In this document: in pieces, positions 39,145-49,300 of the stretch
Numbering within the stretch: position 1 is the stretch's first letter
How the letters are laid out: each line of letters begins with the position of its first letter
Assembly (NCBI RefSeq): GCF_900108185.1
Contig: NZ_FNVA01000002.1
Coordinates: 558,001-622,000 of the forward strand
DNA: 64,000 bases
Direction: 5' to 3'
From: Bryocella elongata
Lineage (GTDB): Bacteria; Acidobacteriota; Terriglobia; Terriglobales; Acidobacteriaceae
Notes under the pieces: generated by a model
What the model was told of the DNA's origin: nothing
Database searches by the model: none
The model's input: the letters and a program-made list of their open reading frames with translations, nothing else
Program-made: the position numbers and the translations under genes

Positions 39145-41355
39145 TTAGGCGGTGGCGGGTGAGCCTGTTGCCGTGAGAGCGGCCAGCTCCTGGTCCTTGT
39201 ATTGCAGCTGGTAGAGCTTGTAGTAGAGACCGCGGTGGGCGAGGAGCTGCTGGTGGGAGCCTTGTTCGCGGAGCTGGCCTTTGTGCATGACGAGGATGGT
39301 GTCGGCGCGCTGGACGGTGCTGAGGCGGTGCGCGATGAGGACGCTGGTGCGGCCGGTGATCATGCGGGCGAGGGCAGACTCGACGCGGAGCTCGGTTTCG
39401 GTGTCGACGGAGCTGGTGGCCTCGTCGAGGATGAGGATTCCGGGGCGATGTGCCAGTGCGCGGGCGAAGCTGATGAGCTGCTTCTGGCCTGTCGAGAGCG
39501 TCGCGCCGCGTTCGATGACGGGCGTGTTGAAGCCTTCGGGGAGTGAGCGGATGTAGTCGGCGACGTTGACTTCTTCTGCCGCGCGCTCGACCTGCTCGTC
39601 GGTGATGGACTCGGTGCCGAGGCGGATGTTCTTCGCGATGGTTCCGGTGAAGAGGAAGGAGTCCTGCAGCACGATGCCGAAGCGGAGGCGCAGTGCGTGC
39701 ACGTCCTGCTCGCGGACATCGACGCCATCGACGAGGACGGTTCCGGATTGCACATCGTAGAAGCGCATCATGAGCGCGGTGATGGTGGTCTTGCCGGCTC
39801 CGGTGTGGCCGACGATGGCTGCGGTGTGGTCGGGCTCGATGGTGAAGGAGACGCCGCGGAGGATCCACTCGATGTCGCGGAGGAGGGGGTGGTCGGCGGG
39901 GGAGTTGTTGGTTGTTGGTTGTTGGGTGTTGGGGTTCGAGGTGGAAAGGGTTTGAGCGGTTGAGGTGAGATGGGCGGCTTCGGGGTTCTTCGACTCCGCT
40001 GCGCTGCGCTCAGAATGACGGATTTGTGATGAGGCGTTCTCGCGACGGATTTGTTGCAGGGCGGCTTCTTGGTCGGTGGTGAGTTGCTGGTAGGTGAACC
40101 AGACGTTGCGGAACTCGATGCGGCCGGAGTGGTCGCCTGGGATGATCTTCGCGGGGGCGGGGATGTCGGGGACGGTGTCGATGAGCTTGAAGATGCGTTC
40201 GGCTGCGGCCATGGCGGCCTGCAGGATGTTGAACTTGTCGCTGAGATCCTGGATGGGATAGAAGAATCGCTGCGCGTAGCGGATGAACGCGATGAGCGTG
40301 CCGAGCGTGACGATGTTGCCGAAGAGGCTGTAGGCCGAAGCTCCGCTGGCTGTGACGTAGAGATGGTGCGAGAGCCAGGTGTGTTGCGTGGCCCCGAGCA
40401 CGGCGATGCCGCCGCGCCAGATGACGAGGGCGATGGCGATGGAGGCGAGGAACTCGACGACCGGGTAGTAGAGCGCATAGGCGAAGATCGCGTCGGTCCA
40501 GGCTTCTTTGTTCTCGAGATTGACGGCGGAGAAGTCACGGAAGGCGCGCTTCTCTCGGTTGAAGAGCTGCACCACGCTCATGCCGCTGACGTACTCCTGG
40601 GTGAAGGAGTTGATCTTCGCGGTGGCGGCGCGCTGGCGGCGATAGCTGTCGCGGACGTGCTTGCGGAAGAGGTGCGTGGCGTAGGCGATGCCGGGGATGA
40701 CGGAGATGGTGAGCAGCGCGAGCGGCCAACTCATGGAGAGCATGACGACGATGATGAACGAGAGGGAACAGATGTCCTCAAAGATGGCGAGGACACCGGA
40801 GGTGAACATGTCGTTGAGCGCGTCGACGTCGGAGGTGACGCGGGTGACGAGGCGGCCCACGGGATTGCGGTCGAAGAAGGCGATGTGCATGCGCTGGATG
40901 TGGCGGAAGATCTGCGAGCGCAGGTCGAACATGATCTTCTGGCCGGTCCACTGCATGAGGTAGGTCTGCACGAACTCGAGGCCGAAGGTGATGGAGAGCG
41001 CGGCGAGGTAAAGGAGCGCGATCTCGGTGACGCCGGTGAGCGGGGTTCTGCTGAGAAAGTGCGTGAGCCAGTGCTGCTTGCCGGCCTCGGGCGCGAGGTA
41101 GGTGTCGATGGTGACGGCGAGCAGGAACGGGCCGGCGATGTCGGTGAAGGCCTTGAGGAGGATGGCGGCGGCGGAGACGCCGGTCTGGAGCTTGTAGGGC
41201 GCGAGATAGCCGGCGAGGCGGCGCATGATGCGGCCGTCGTAGGCCTTGCCGACGACATCGTCGTCGGGCTTGGTGGTGGCCGGTTTGGGAGGCGCGGCCT
41301 TCTTGTCGCCCTTGGTGGGAGCGTGATCGGGCTGCGGGCTGGCGGTCTCGGGCAT
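39145..41355 (-). CDS. ABC exporter (MDR/lipid type, TMD-NBD half transporter) with a repeat-derived insertion
   Basis: 736 residues, about 150 more than usual. The transmembrane domain spans about 45-360 (KLQTGVSAAAILLKAFTDIAGPFLL, SDVDALNDMF, TQEYVSGMSVVQLF). The NBD has the A-loop Tyr (FTYQQ), Walker A GHTGAGKTT, Q-loop LQDSFLF, a signature LSTGQKQ (Thr for Gly) and Walker B ILILDEATSSVD. Between the A-loop and the next strand (WILRGVSF) about 75 extra residues are coded by a family D palindrome (39976-40020) and heptamers (39903-39940); in most NBDs this loop is only a few residues. The Lys/Pro-rich N-terminus starts MPETASP. Probably a heterodimer or homodimer exporter. Confidence 0.92.
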   Translation of the reverse strand: MPETASPQPDHAPTKGDKKAAPPKPATTKPDDDVVGKAYDGRIMRRLAGYLAPYKLQTGVSAAAILLKAFTDIAGPFLLAVTIDTYLAPEAGKQHWLTHFLSRTPLTGVTEIALLYLAALSITFGLEFVQTYLMQWTGQKIMFDLRSQIFRHIQRMHIAFFDRNPVGRLVTRVTSDVDALNDMFTSGVLAIFEDICSLSFIIVVMLSMSWPLALLTISVIPGIAYATHLFRKHVRDSYRRQRAATAKINSFTQEYVSGMSVVQLFNREKRAFRDFSAVNLENKEAWTDAIFAYALYYPVVEFLASIAIALVIWRGGIAVLGATQHTWLSHHLYVTASGASAYSLFGNIVTLGTLIAFIRYAQRFFYPIQDLSDKFNILQAAMAAAERIFKLIDTVPDIPAPAKIIPGDHSGRIEFRNVWFTYQQLTTDQEAALQQIRRENASSQIRHSERSAAESKNPEAAHLTSTAQTLSTSNPNTQQPTTNNSPADHPLLRDIEWILRGVSFTIEPDHTAAIVGHTGAGKTTITALMMRFYDVQSGTVLVDGVDVREQDVHALRLRFGIVLQDSFLFTGTIAKNIRLGTESITDEQVERAAEEVNVADYIRSLPEGFNTPVIERGATLSTGQKQLISFARALAHRPGILILDEATSSVDTETELRVESALARMITGRTSVLIAHRLSTVQRADTILVMHKGQLREQGSHQQLLAHRGLYYKLYQLQYKDQELAALTATGSPATA
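39903..39940. repeat. Heptamer repeat in the ABC transporter gene
   Basis: GTTGTTG, GTTGTTG, GTTGTTG, GGTGTTG, GGGTTCG on the plus strand, coding an Asn/Thr/Gln-rich stretch on the minus strand. Confidence 0.85.
39976..40020. repeat. Family D palindrome inside the ABC transporter gene
   Basis: Words GGGTTCTTCGACTCCGC, GCTGCGCT and CAGAATGAC. On the minus strand it codes RHSERSAAESKNPEA, the recognisable product of this repeat family. Confidence 0.85.
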
Positions 41356-41454
41356 TGGTTTGATTTTAGTGGGTCGCGGCGAGATGTCCGGAAGGAAGTG
41401 GGGAGGGAGGGCGGTGGTGGTGTTGCCTGGAACGTCGTGGCTCGGAGAGAGCCG

Positions 41455-41490
41455 CAAATACAGGGGTTCCTCGCTCTGCTCGGAATGACG
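41455..41490. repeat. Family D palindrome between the ABC and hemW genes
   Basis: CAGGGGTTCCTCGCTCTGC then CTCGGAATGACG, 31 nt before the hemW start. Translated on the minus strand it gives RHSEQSEEPL, the same family as 39976-40020. Confidence 0.85.
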
Positions 41491-41520
41491 ATCTTCGAAG
41501 GCCGCGTGAAAGAATGGGAT

Positions 41521-42753
41521 ATGGCTGATTTGCGCCCGGAATTCGCGGAGAACGGTGCTTTGGGCGTGTATGTGTCGGTGCCGTTCTGCCGGGCGAAGTG
41601 CAGCTTCTGCAACTTTGCTTCGGGTGTTGGGACGCCGGTTGCGATTGAGCGGTATGTCGAGTCGTTGTGCGCTGAGATTGGATCGGTGGGGAAACGTGCT
41701 GAGTCGCTTGGGGCGATGCTTCCTCGCAAGGCCGACACGGTGTACTTCGGTGGCGGCACGCCGAGTCTGCTGGAGCCCGCGCAGCTGAATCGGATTCTTG
41801 CGGCGATTCGCGGGCAGTTTGATGTGGCGGCCGATGCGGAGATCACGATGGAGGCGGCTCCGGGGCAGATTTCGGACGAACTGCTGAAGGCGGCGCTGCG
41901 GCTGGGCGTGAATCGCGTGAGCCTGGGCGTGCAGAGTTTTATCGACCGCGAGGCGGCCTCGGTGGGGCGATCGCACACGGGTGAGAGCTGCGTGGCGGAG
42001 ATTGCGCGGCTGCGGCGCGCGGGTGTGGGTAAGGTCGCGGCGGATCTCATCGCAGGGCTACCGCACCAGACGGACGCGAGCTGGCAGCGGTCGCTGGACG
42101 CGGCGGTGGCGAGCGAGTTGGATCACCTGAGCGTGTACCTGTTCGAGGTGGATGAGGGCTCGCGGCTGGGGGCGGAGGTGCTGGGCGGCGGCGCGCGGTT
42201 TTATGCGCCCGAGGTGCCGAACGAGGAGCGGGCGTCGGCGATGTATGAGCGCGCTTGTGCGTTCCTTCCGGAGCATGGGTTTGGGCAGTACGAGATCTCG
42301 AACTTTGCGCGGGCAGGGTTTCAGGCGAAGCACAACCGCAAGTACTGGGAGCGGGCGCCGTATGTCGGCTTCGGGCTGGATGCGCACTCGATGCTGAAGA
42401 TCGAGGGTCCAGGGCTCGGGGCTCAGGGGCCAGAGTGCGCGGTGCGGTTTGCGAATGCGGATGAGCTGGCGCGGTACGATGGTCGTGAGCCTGCAGAGAT
42501 TACAAGAGTGGATGCGCGGGGAGCCTTTGAAGAGGCGCTGTTCCTGGGGCTGCGGCTGGTGGAAGGTGTGAGCGTCGCGGCGTTGCGGCAGCGGTTCGAT
42601 GCAGGCTGGGTGGATGAGGCTGCGGGGATCGCGCGGGAGCTGGCTGCGGGCGGTTTGATGGTGGTGGATGGCGAGCGTTGGGCGCTTACGTCGCACGGGC
42701 GGTTGGTGTCGAACGATGTGTTTGGGCGGTTGCTGGAGAGTGTTGCGGTTTAG
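41521..42753 (+). CDS. hemW: HemW-like radical SAM protein (heme chaperone)
   Basis: 410 residues. The radical-SAM cluster motif CRAKCSFC is at about residues 23-30, followed by the HemN/HemW signature VYFGGGTPSLL, NRVSLGVQSF and the HemN C-terminal domain. HemW is believed to insert heme into respiratory enzymes; it lacks the second cysteine set needed for coproporphyrinogen dehydrogenase activity. The ATG at 41521 gives MADLRPEFAENGALGVYVSVPFC. It is divergent from the ABC transporter. A short GP/GL insertion (IEGPGLGAQGPE) corresponds to heptamer DNA at 42405-42434. Confidence 0.93.
   Translation: MADLRPEFAENGALGVYVSVPFCRAKCSFCNFASGVGTPVAIERYVESLCAEIGSVGKRAESLGAMLPRKADTVYFGGGTPSLLEPAQLNRILAAIRGQFDVAADAEITMEAAPGQISDELLKAALRLGVNRVSLGVQSFIDREAASVGRSHTGESCVAEIARLRRAGVGKVAADLIAGLPHQTDASWQRSLDAAVASELDHLSVYLFEVDEGSRLGAEVLGGGARFYAPEVPNEERASAMYERACAFLPEHGFGQYEISNFARAGFQAKHNRKYWERAPYVGFGLDAHSMLKIEGPGLGAQGPECAVRFANADELARYDGREPAEITRVDARGAFEEALFLGLRLVEGVSVAALRQRFDAGWVDEAAGIARELAAGGLMVVDGERWALTSHGRLVSNDVFGRLLESVAV
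42405..42434. repeat. Heptamer repeat inside hemW
   Basis: GGGTCCA, GGGCTCG, GGGCTCA, GGGGCCA: four units of 7 nt inserted without changing the frame, coding a Gly/Pro/Leu loop. Confidence 0.7.
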
Positions 42754-42918
42754 AGGAACGTTGGGTTTTGTCGCAGGCCAAGGTCTGCACCGCTTGGGCC
42801 GAGCGAATGCGGATTTCTGTAGAGGTATGAGGGTTTCAGGTTGCCCGCGTTGCGGGCTTGAGCGATGAGGAGGGGGATGCCCCCGTCATCGAAGCGACTT
42901 GCGATAGGGAGAAGTGGA
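42754..42918. other. Gap with family C copy 4
   Basis: 165 nt between hemW and the threonine aldolase gene. The middle 42814-42870 is the family C repeat (TTCTGTAGAGGTATGAGG, TTGCCCGCGTTGCGGGC), here without a family B partner but followed by GGGGGATGCCCCC. Confidence 0.65.
42814..42870. repeat. Dispersed repeat family C, copy 4
   Basis: TTCTGTAGAGGTATGAGG, AGGTTGCCCGC, palindrome GCCCGCGTTGCGGGC, then TTGAGCGATGAGG. No family B hairpin follows. Confidence 0.8.
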
Positions 42919-43968
42919 ATGAGTACAGTGATCGATTTGCGCAGTGACACCGTGACGAAGCCTACAGCCGCGATGCGGCAGGCGATGGCCGAGGCCGAGG
43001 TGGGCGATGACGTCTATGGCGAAGACCCGACGATCAACAAGCTGGAGCAGCGTGCGGCGGAGGTCTTTGGGCGTGAGGCGGCGATCTTTGTGCCGACTGG
43101 CTCGATGGGCAACCAGATTGCGATCAAGCTGCATACGCACCACGGGCAGGAGGTGATCTGCGAGTCGCGGGCGCACATCCTGGACTGGGAGATGGCGACG
43201 ATGACGAGCTTCTCCGGCGTGATGCCGCGGACGGTCCCGGGCGATCGAGGCGTGCTGCGGTGGGCCGACATTGAGCGCGCGATTGCGCCGAAGATCTACT
43301 ACCGTGCGCAGACCGGCCTGATCGAGATGGAGAACACGCACAACATGGCGGGCGGCACGTGCACGCCGCTGCCGGTGCTGGAGGAGATCTGGGCTGGCGC
43401 GAAGAGTGTGGGGCTGCCGACGCATCTCGATGGAGCGCGGGTGTTCAACGCGGCAACGCACCTGGGTGTGAGCGTGGCAGAGCTGACGCGGGGTTTCGAT
43501 TCGGTGATGTTCTGCCTGTCGAAGGGGCTGGGAGCGCCGGTGGGTTCGATGCTGGTGGGCTCGCGGGAGTTCATCGACCGGGCCCGCGCGATGCGCAAGG
43601 TGATGGGCGGAGCGATGCGGCAGGCAGGTGTGCTGGCGGCGGCGGGACTGATCGCTCTGGAAGAAGGCCCGGGGCTGCTGGCGGCGGATCATGCCAATGC
43701 GCGGATGCTGGCCGAGACGGTCGCGGCGTGCGAGGACGCGGAGATCGACTTGTCTGCTGTGCAGACGAACATCGTGATCTTCACCCTGAAGGCGAAGGGC
43801 ACGGCGCCTGCTGTGGTTGCCGCCTTGAAGGCGGAGGGGATTATCGCGAGTGCGATCAACCCGGATGCTGTGCGTCTGGTGACGCACCGCGATGTCTCGC
43901 GTGGGGATTGTGAGCAGGCGGCGGAGGTGCTGACACGCCTGTTGCATGGCGCCGGGGTGGCGGCCTAA
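42919..43968 (+). CDS. ltaE: Low-specificity L-threonine aldolase
   Basis: 349 residues. This PLP enzyme cleaves L-threonine/allo-threonine to glycine and acetaldehyde. The PLP lysine is in [25 protein letters not shown] at the N-terminus, the active-site [11 protein letters not shown] and the [13 protein letters not shown]-like segment ([13 protein letters not shown]) match the family. The ATG at 42919 is chosen because AGGGAGA lies just upstream. It ends 2 nt before the convergent histidine kinase stop, so the two 3' ends abut. Confidence 0.94.
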   Translation: MSTVIDLRSDTVTKPTAAMRQAMAEAEVGDDVYGEDPTINKLEQRAAEVFGREAAIFVPTGSMGNQIAIKLHTHHGQEVICESRAHILDWEMATMTSFSGVMPRTVPGDRGVLRWADIERAIAPKIYYRAQTGLIEMENTHNMAGGTCTPLPVLEEIWAGAKSVGLPTHLDGARVFNAATHLGVSVAELTRGFDSVMFCLSKGLGAPVGSMLVGSREFIDRARAMRKVMGGAMRQAGVLAAAGLIALEEGPGLLAADHANARMLAETVAACEDAEIDLSAVQTNIVIFTLKAKGTAPAVVAALKAEGIIASAINPDAVRLVTHRDVSRGDCEQAAEVLTRLLHGAGVAA

Positions 43969-43970
43969 GG

Positions 43971-45761
43971 CTAGATCCCGGAGCCATGTTCCGAGGGAAG
44001 GACGGCGGCGCCGAAGGGGAGGAAGACGGCGATGGTGGTCCCGTGATGCTCGGTGGTGACGTTGGTGTCGATGTGGATGGAGCCGCCGTGCTTGTGCACG
44101 ATGCCCTGGCTGACCCACAGTCCGAGCCCGGTTCCCTGCTCTCCCTTGGTGGTGAAGAAGGGCTGGAAGAGCTGTGCCATGTCTTCCAGCGTGATGCCGG
44201 TGCCCTGGTCTTTGACGGTGACCTCGAAACCAGCGGGCCCCCCGCGCAGGCTGTAGGGCCTGGTCCGGACATCGATGACACTTCCTGTTGCCGAGACGTC
44301 GAGTGCGTTGGTGAGCAGGTTGGTGAAGACCTGGCGCAGTTCGGCGGGGAAGCCGGTGACGACAGAGCCAGGAGCGTAAGTGACGTTGACTGTGACCTGC
44401 TGGTCGGAGATGCGTCGCTCCAACAGCAGGAGGACACTGGAGAGCACCTCTTCCAGGTCGACGGCGACGGGTGTGCGGGACTCGCGGTACATGCCGAGCA
44501 TGGCGCGGCTGATCTGGGTGACGCGGTCGAGCTCGGAGGCTGCCATCTCCAGGAACTGAGCGGCCTCCTCCGGAGTGGAGCCCTGGCGGAGGAGATAGAT
44601 GATGTTGACGACGGCATCGAGCGGGTTGTGGATCTCGTGCGCGATGGTGGCGGCGAGGCGGCCGGCGACGGCGAGCTTCTCGCTGGCGAGCAGGGCCGCC
44701 TGGGTGCGGCGTTGCTCGCTGACGTTGCGGAAGACCAGGACGATGCCCGCGAGGTCGCCGTTGAGGTCATAGATGGGAGCGCCGCTGGTATCGACGTGGA
44801 GCTCGGTGCCATCGTGGCGGACGAGCAGAGCGTGTGATGACGGCCCGATGAGGCGGCGCTGATCACGGACCTGCTCGAAGGGCGTTGGGATGGGATCGTG
44901 GGTGTTCTCGTCGAGGAGACGGAAGACGTCGCCGACGTTGCGGCCGGTGGCGGACTCCTGGTTGAGGCCGCAGAGATCCTGCGCGACGGGATTGACGAGT
45001 TCGATGGAGCCGCGCGGGTCGCAGACGATGACGGCGTCTCCGATAGCGGCGAGGATGGCACGCAGACGCTGCTCGTTCTCGAAGGTGGACTGCGCGTTGT
45101 TGCGCAGCTTGATGAGCGAGTCCTGAAAGGCTCCGGAGACGGCATGGAGGCGGCTGCGAGCGAACAGGCCGATGAGCAGGCCTGTGAGCAGAGCGAAGAC
45201 GACGATGCCGATGAGCGTATCGCGGAGCTGCTGTTGCCAGTGATCGACGAAGAGGGTGCGCTGGTACTTCTGACTGGCGACGATGGAGGCGAGCGCACCG
45301 CGCACGTTGTCCATGTAGGCCTTGCCACGAAGGTTGAGTCCGGGATCGCGTGTGTCGGCGCCACTGCGGACCATCACGATCATGGGTTCGGCGATGGTGT
45401 TGACCCAGCGGCGATGTGCGGCCATCAACGAGTCGAGCTGGGAGGTATCGCCATGTTGCGCGGCGATGCCTTCGTGGAGTCGAGCAAAGCTGCCCTGGAT
45501 GGGAGCGACGGCGAAGTCGTAGGGCTGGAGGAAGATTTCGTTGGCGGTGTTCTGATAGCCGCGGATGCCGGCTTCCTGATCGGCGATGAGGGCGGAGAGG
45601 TAGTTCGCGGTGGCGATGTTGTTGTCAGCGAGCTGGATCTGCGCGACGGTCGCCTTTGCGCTGAGGATCTGCCATACGAGCACGCCGGAGACGACCATCA
45701 GCGCTACTACCGGAAGGAGCAGGGTCTGGAGCAGAATCCGGTTGAGTTTGCTCAGGTTCAA
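43971..45761 (-). CDS. Sensor histidine kinase: CHASE3-PAS-HisKA-HATPase
   Basis: 596 residues. TM1 about 10-32, a periplasmic CHASE3-like domain about 38-178 (NYLSALIADQEAGIRGYQNTAN), TM2 about 183-201, then PAS (about 232-345, RAILAAIGDAVIVCDPRG). The HisKA phosphoacceptor is His375 (TIAHEIHNPLDA), and the HATPase boxes are NLLTNALDV (N), DQGTGI (G1) and GTGLGL (G2). It senses an unknown extracytoplasmic signal and phosphorylates a regulator, most likely the single-domain protein encoded 8 nt upstream. Confidence 0.95.
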   Translation of the reverse strand: MNLSKLNRILLQTLLLPVVALMVVSGVLVWQILSAKATVAQIQLADNNIATANYLSALIADQEAGIRGYQNTANEIFLQPYDFAVAPIQGSFARLHEGIAAQHGDTSQLDSLMAAHRRWVNTIAEPMIVMVRSGADTRDPGLNLRGKAYMDNVRGALASIVASQKYQRTLFVDHWQQQLRDTLIGIVVFALLTGLLIGLFARSRLHAVSGAFQDSLIKLRNNAQSTFENEQRLRAILAAIGDAVIVCDPRGSIELVNPVAQDLCGLNQESATGRNVGDVFRLLDENTHDPIPTPFEQVRDQRRLIGPSSHALLVRHDGTELHVDTSGAPIYDLNGDLAGIVLVFRNVSEQRRTQAALLASEKLAVAGRLAATIAHEIHNPLDAVVNIIYLLRQGSTPEEAAQFLEMAASELDRVTQISRAMLGMYRESRTPVAVDLEEVLSSVLLLLERRISDQQVTVNVTYAPGSVVTGFPAELRQVFTNLLTNALDVSATGSVIDVRTRPYSLRGGPAGFEVTVKDQGTGITLEDMAQLFQPFFTTKGEQGTGLGLWVSQGIVHKHGGSIHIDTNVTTEHHGTTIAVFLPFGAAVLPSEHGSGI

Positions 45762-45769
45762 GGGCTATC

Positions 45770-46147
45770 TCAGGCGGTCGATTTCGAATCGGGGAACATG
45801 CTGGAGAGCTTGTCGAGCAGAGCGGGTGCGCCTTCACCCTTGGTCATGTAAACGTTCACGAGCTGAGTGATCTCAGGCGGAAGACCGAGGTAGGCGGAGA
45901 GGAGCAGGATGGGGACCTCGGGCTTAATCTGCCGCATCATCGCGGCGACCTCGCCGCCGTGCATGCCGGGCATGGCGTAGTCGAGGACGACAGCTTCGAC
46001 GGGATTGTCTTCGAATACCTTGAGGCCGGTGGGACCGTCGGGTGCGGTCAAAACTCTATAGCCTGAGCGCTCGAGGAGAAGGCGCCGGACCTGCAGGCCC
46101 ACCTTCTCGTCGTCCACGCACAGTATCAAGTGTCCCGAAACAGACAT
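45770..46147 (-). CDS. Single-domain response regulator
   Basis: 125 residues: receiver domain only. Acidic pair DD at 12-13, phospho-Asp56 (VLDYAMPG), Ser84 in LLLSAY and Lys103 in YMTKGEG. There is no output domain, so it probably acts in a phosphorelay or on a protein target, and it is the likely partner of the downstream kinase (8-nt spacing, same operon). Confidence 0.95.
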   Translation of the reverse strand: MSVSGHLILCVDDEKVGLQVRRLLLERSGYRVLTAPDGPTGLKVFEDNPVEAVVLDYAMPGMHGGEVAAMMRQIKPEVPILLLSAYLGLPPEITQLVNVYMTKGEGAPALLDKLSSMFPDSKSTA

Positions 46148-46341
46148 GCGAATCCTTCTTGTTGATGGTCATGGACATAGACACGATTCGCGTGCCGATG
46201 TTGCTATTATCCGGCTCGAGACAAACGCTAGGCAAGCGATGTTGGCCAAGGTGGAGTTTGTTGCTGTGACCAAAGATTGTCGGGATGAGGCGAACATTTT
46301 TTTTGTGCGGATAGCCCGCAATCTTCGCGCCCGAAGCAAGG

Positions 46342-49300
46342 TCATGCAGTCTTGGACGCAGATGGGTTGGAAGCGTGCCACCAGAAAAGCTTCTTCGCCT
46401 CTGGATAGTAAAGAGCCAAAAGGATGGGCTGCGGCGTGGTGTTGAGCGCGGTGAGGGACGCCGCGTAGAACTCGAGCTGGGTGCTGTAGCGAGCGCGCTG
46501 CTGCTGCTCGAAGAGCGCGTCTGTGCGTGATCCCTGCTCGGCGGTCTTGAAGTCGATGATCCAGGTGGCTGGGTTGGATGTTTCGAATGCCGCCTCGAGT
46601 CCGGGTGGGGGTGTGCTGGTGACAAAGATGCGGTCGGCGCGCAGGTTGCGGACGGCAGCATGCTCGCCAGCGAGCATGAGTTCGTGCTCGCTGGAGGACT
46701 GTGTATGCGGCGAGAGGATCCAGCGGCCGATGGGGTCGCCGAGGGCGCTGGCGAGGACGGCTCTGGCGCGTGCTGCCTCGCGCTGGGCCTGGGCGAGGGT
46801 GAGACCTTCACCGCGCAGGCTGGCGAGAAGACGGGGCTCCCACGATGCGATGTCCTGTGCCATCGCATCGAGATCGGAACCAGCGTCGAGTTGCTCGGCG
46901 ATGCGTTGCAGGTAGCGATGGACGACGTTGCCATAGGCACGCACAGCGAAGGAGCCTTCAGGGCGGTCGAAGGCGGGAGCAGATGGCAATGCAGCTGCTG
47001 ATGCGTAGGGAAGGCGATGCTCCTCTGCTTGCTGGAAGGGAGCGTTGAAGTCGAGCGAGGCGGGTAGCCGCTCGAGGATGAGTGGAGCCTGCGTCTCGGA
47101 GGCGGAAGCTGCGAGGGCGAGGCCATGTTCTTGTTCGTGCTCCCACGGATCGCGAGCAGTCACTTCGAACTCCTGCGCGGGTTCGAGCGATGGCACAGGC
47201 CGCTGGGCTTGTTCCTCGAAGACGGTATGCGCGAAGGGCCAGCAGGCCTGCAGCAGGCTACCGTGCGTGGGCTTACCGATGGCTCCATCCTGCTTGCGAC
47301 GGACGGCGCCGAAGAGATGAAGCTCTTCGCGGGCGCGGGTGCAGGCGACGTAGAAGACGCGGCGGCGCTCTGCGGCCTCGCGGCGGGCGCGTGCGGCCTT
47401 GAGCCAATCGTTGAGTCGGGAGTTGTCTTCGCCGGCGCCCGAGATGGGAGCGAGCAGCACGCTGGAGCTGTCCGCGCCGTCCTGCTCGAGCTCGATCCAG
47501 TTGAGCAGCGGCTCGCGATCGCCGCCGGGCTTGCGATCGAGCGAAGGCACGAGCACGACGTCCCACTCGAGGCCCTTGGCCTTGTGCATGGTCATCAGTT
47601 CGACTGCGTTGTCGGCGGGCGCGGGCTCGGCGTAGAGCTTGGCGAGACGCGTTTCGAGCAGGCTGAGGTCGATGGAGGGATTGTCGGCGGTGAGCTCGGA
47701 GAGCAGCGCGAAGAAACGGCGGACGTTATCACGCGCCGCGGCATCGAGCGGGAGATTGCCGCCGAGGGAGCGCCAGGTGCGCTCGATGTGAATGGCGAGC
47801 GGCGTTGCGCCGAGGGTACTTGCGGCTGTGGCGAGCACGGGCCAGGCGCGCTGCAGCAGGTGCTGGCCTTCGATGCTGAGCAGTTCGGCGCGATGCGCGA
47901 CGAGCCAGGGGATGGTGGCTTCGGCTAACGCGTGGGAGTTGGGATCGACGCCTTCGCCGGTGAGCGCGAGGAGGTCGGCCATGGTGAGGCCGCACCATGG
48001 AGCGCGCAGGACGGCGAGCCAAGCTACTCGGTCGGCGGGATGCAGCAGAGCGCGGGTGAGCGCGAGGACGTCGAGGACTTCGGGGCGCAGGCCGAGGGGA
48101 TCGATCTCGACGGCGCGATAGGGGATCGTGCCGTGGCCGCGATCGAGTTTGAACTCGGCGATGACGGGCTGGAGCTGCGTGCGCGAGCTGCCGAGGACAG
48201 CGATGCTCCAGGGCTTGGTGCGGCCTTCGGGAAGCGGTTGTAAACGCCATTTTTCGATGACGGAGCGCAGCTCAAGAGCTTGCTGGGCGCGGGTGTCGGG
48301 GATGTCGTCTTCGGTGCTCGCGTCGGCGTCACCGGGGCCGCTGCGTGCGGGGGCGGGGAGCACGGTGGGATGCCAGACCATAGCTTCGGCGAAGTCGGAG
48401 GGCTTGCGAACGGGTGTTGCGGAGACGAAGGCGATCTCGCCGCTGGGGGGTGTTGTGCCTTCGTCGAGGCTGGCGAAGAGGGGCTGGAAGGCGGTGTTGA
48501 AGTCGTCGACGAGCTGCGCCTGGGAGCGGAAGTTGGAGGTGAGGCGAAGGACGTCGAGGTCGATCTCGCCGAGGCGGCCAGCTTCGAGGGTGTGCAGGAA
48601 GCGTTCCACGCGGGCCTGGCGGAAGAGGTAGATGGACTGCTTGGGATCGCCGACGAGGAAGAGCGTCTGGCTGTGGCCGTCGAAGGAGCGTGTGAGCAGG
48701 GTGATGAGTTCGTATTGGCCAGCGCTGGTGTCCTGCATCTCGTCGACGAGGAGATGGCGGAGACGGCCACCGTAGGCGAGCGCGAGGTCGGGCGCGGCCA
48801 AGTCGGTGCGGAGGGCCTGGCGGGCGTTGAGGGCGAGTTCGCTGAAGTCGCACTGGCCGCGTTCGGCGAAGAGCAGGCGGAGCTCGGCGAGGGCGTGGCG
48901 GAGGACGTGGAAGAGCGCGCGGGCGACGGCCCATTGCTCGTCGGGATAGCGCGCGGGCGGGAGCTCGCGCACGGCGGCGAGAGCCTCGCGCAGGGCGTCG
49001 GTGGCGATGCCGGGAACGAGGTCCTTGAGGCGCTGCTGGGAGAGCTTGTCGATCTCGACCTTGAGATCGTTCTTCTGGAAGCGGGCGCGCCAATCGTTGT
49101 CGCTGGGCTTGAGGACGAGGGAGATGAGCGCTACCCAATGGTCGAGATGGCTGGCGATGGCCTCGGGCGGTTCGTTCTTGTTGGCACAGTGAGCAAAGGG
49201 CGATGCGCCTGCCGTGCCGGGAGCATCGCCTAGCGCGGCGGCGATCTGCGTGAGCTCGTGAAGGACACCGGAGGGCAGCAGGCGGGCGGCGTGGGCGAGG

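Noticed and set aside
40051-41520. Plus-strand 490-codon extension in front of HemW
   Set aside because: It is the antisense of the ABC transporter; HemW begins at 41521 where the family starts.
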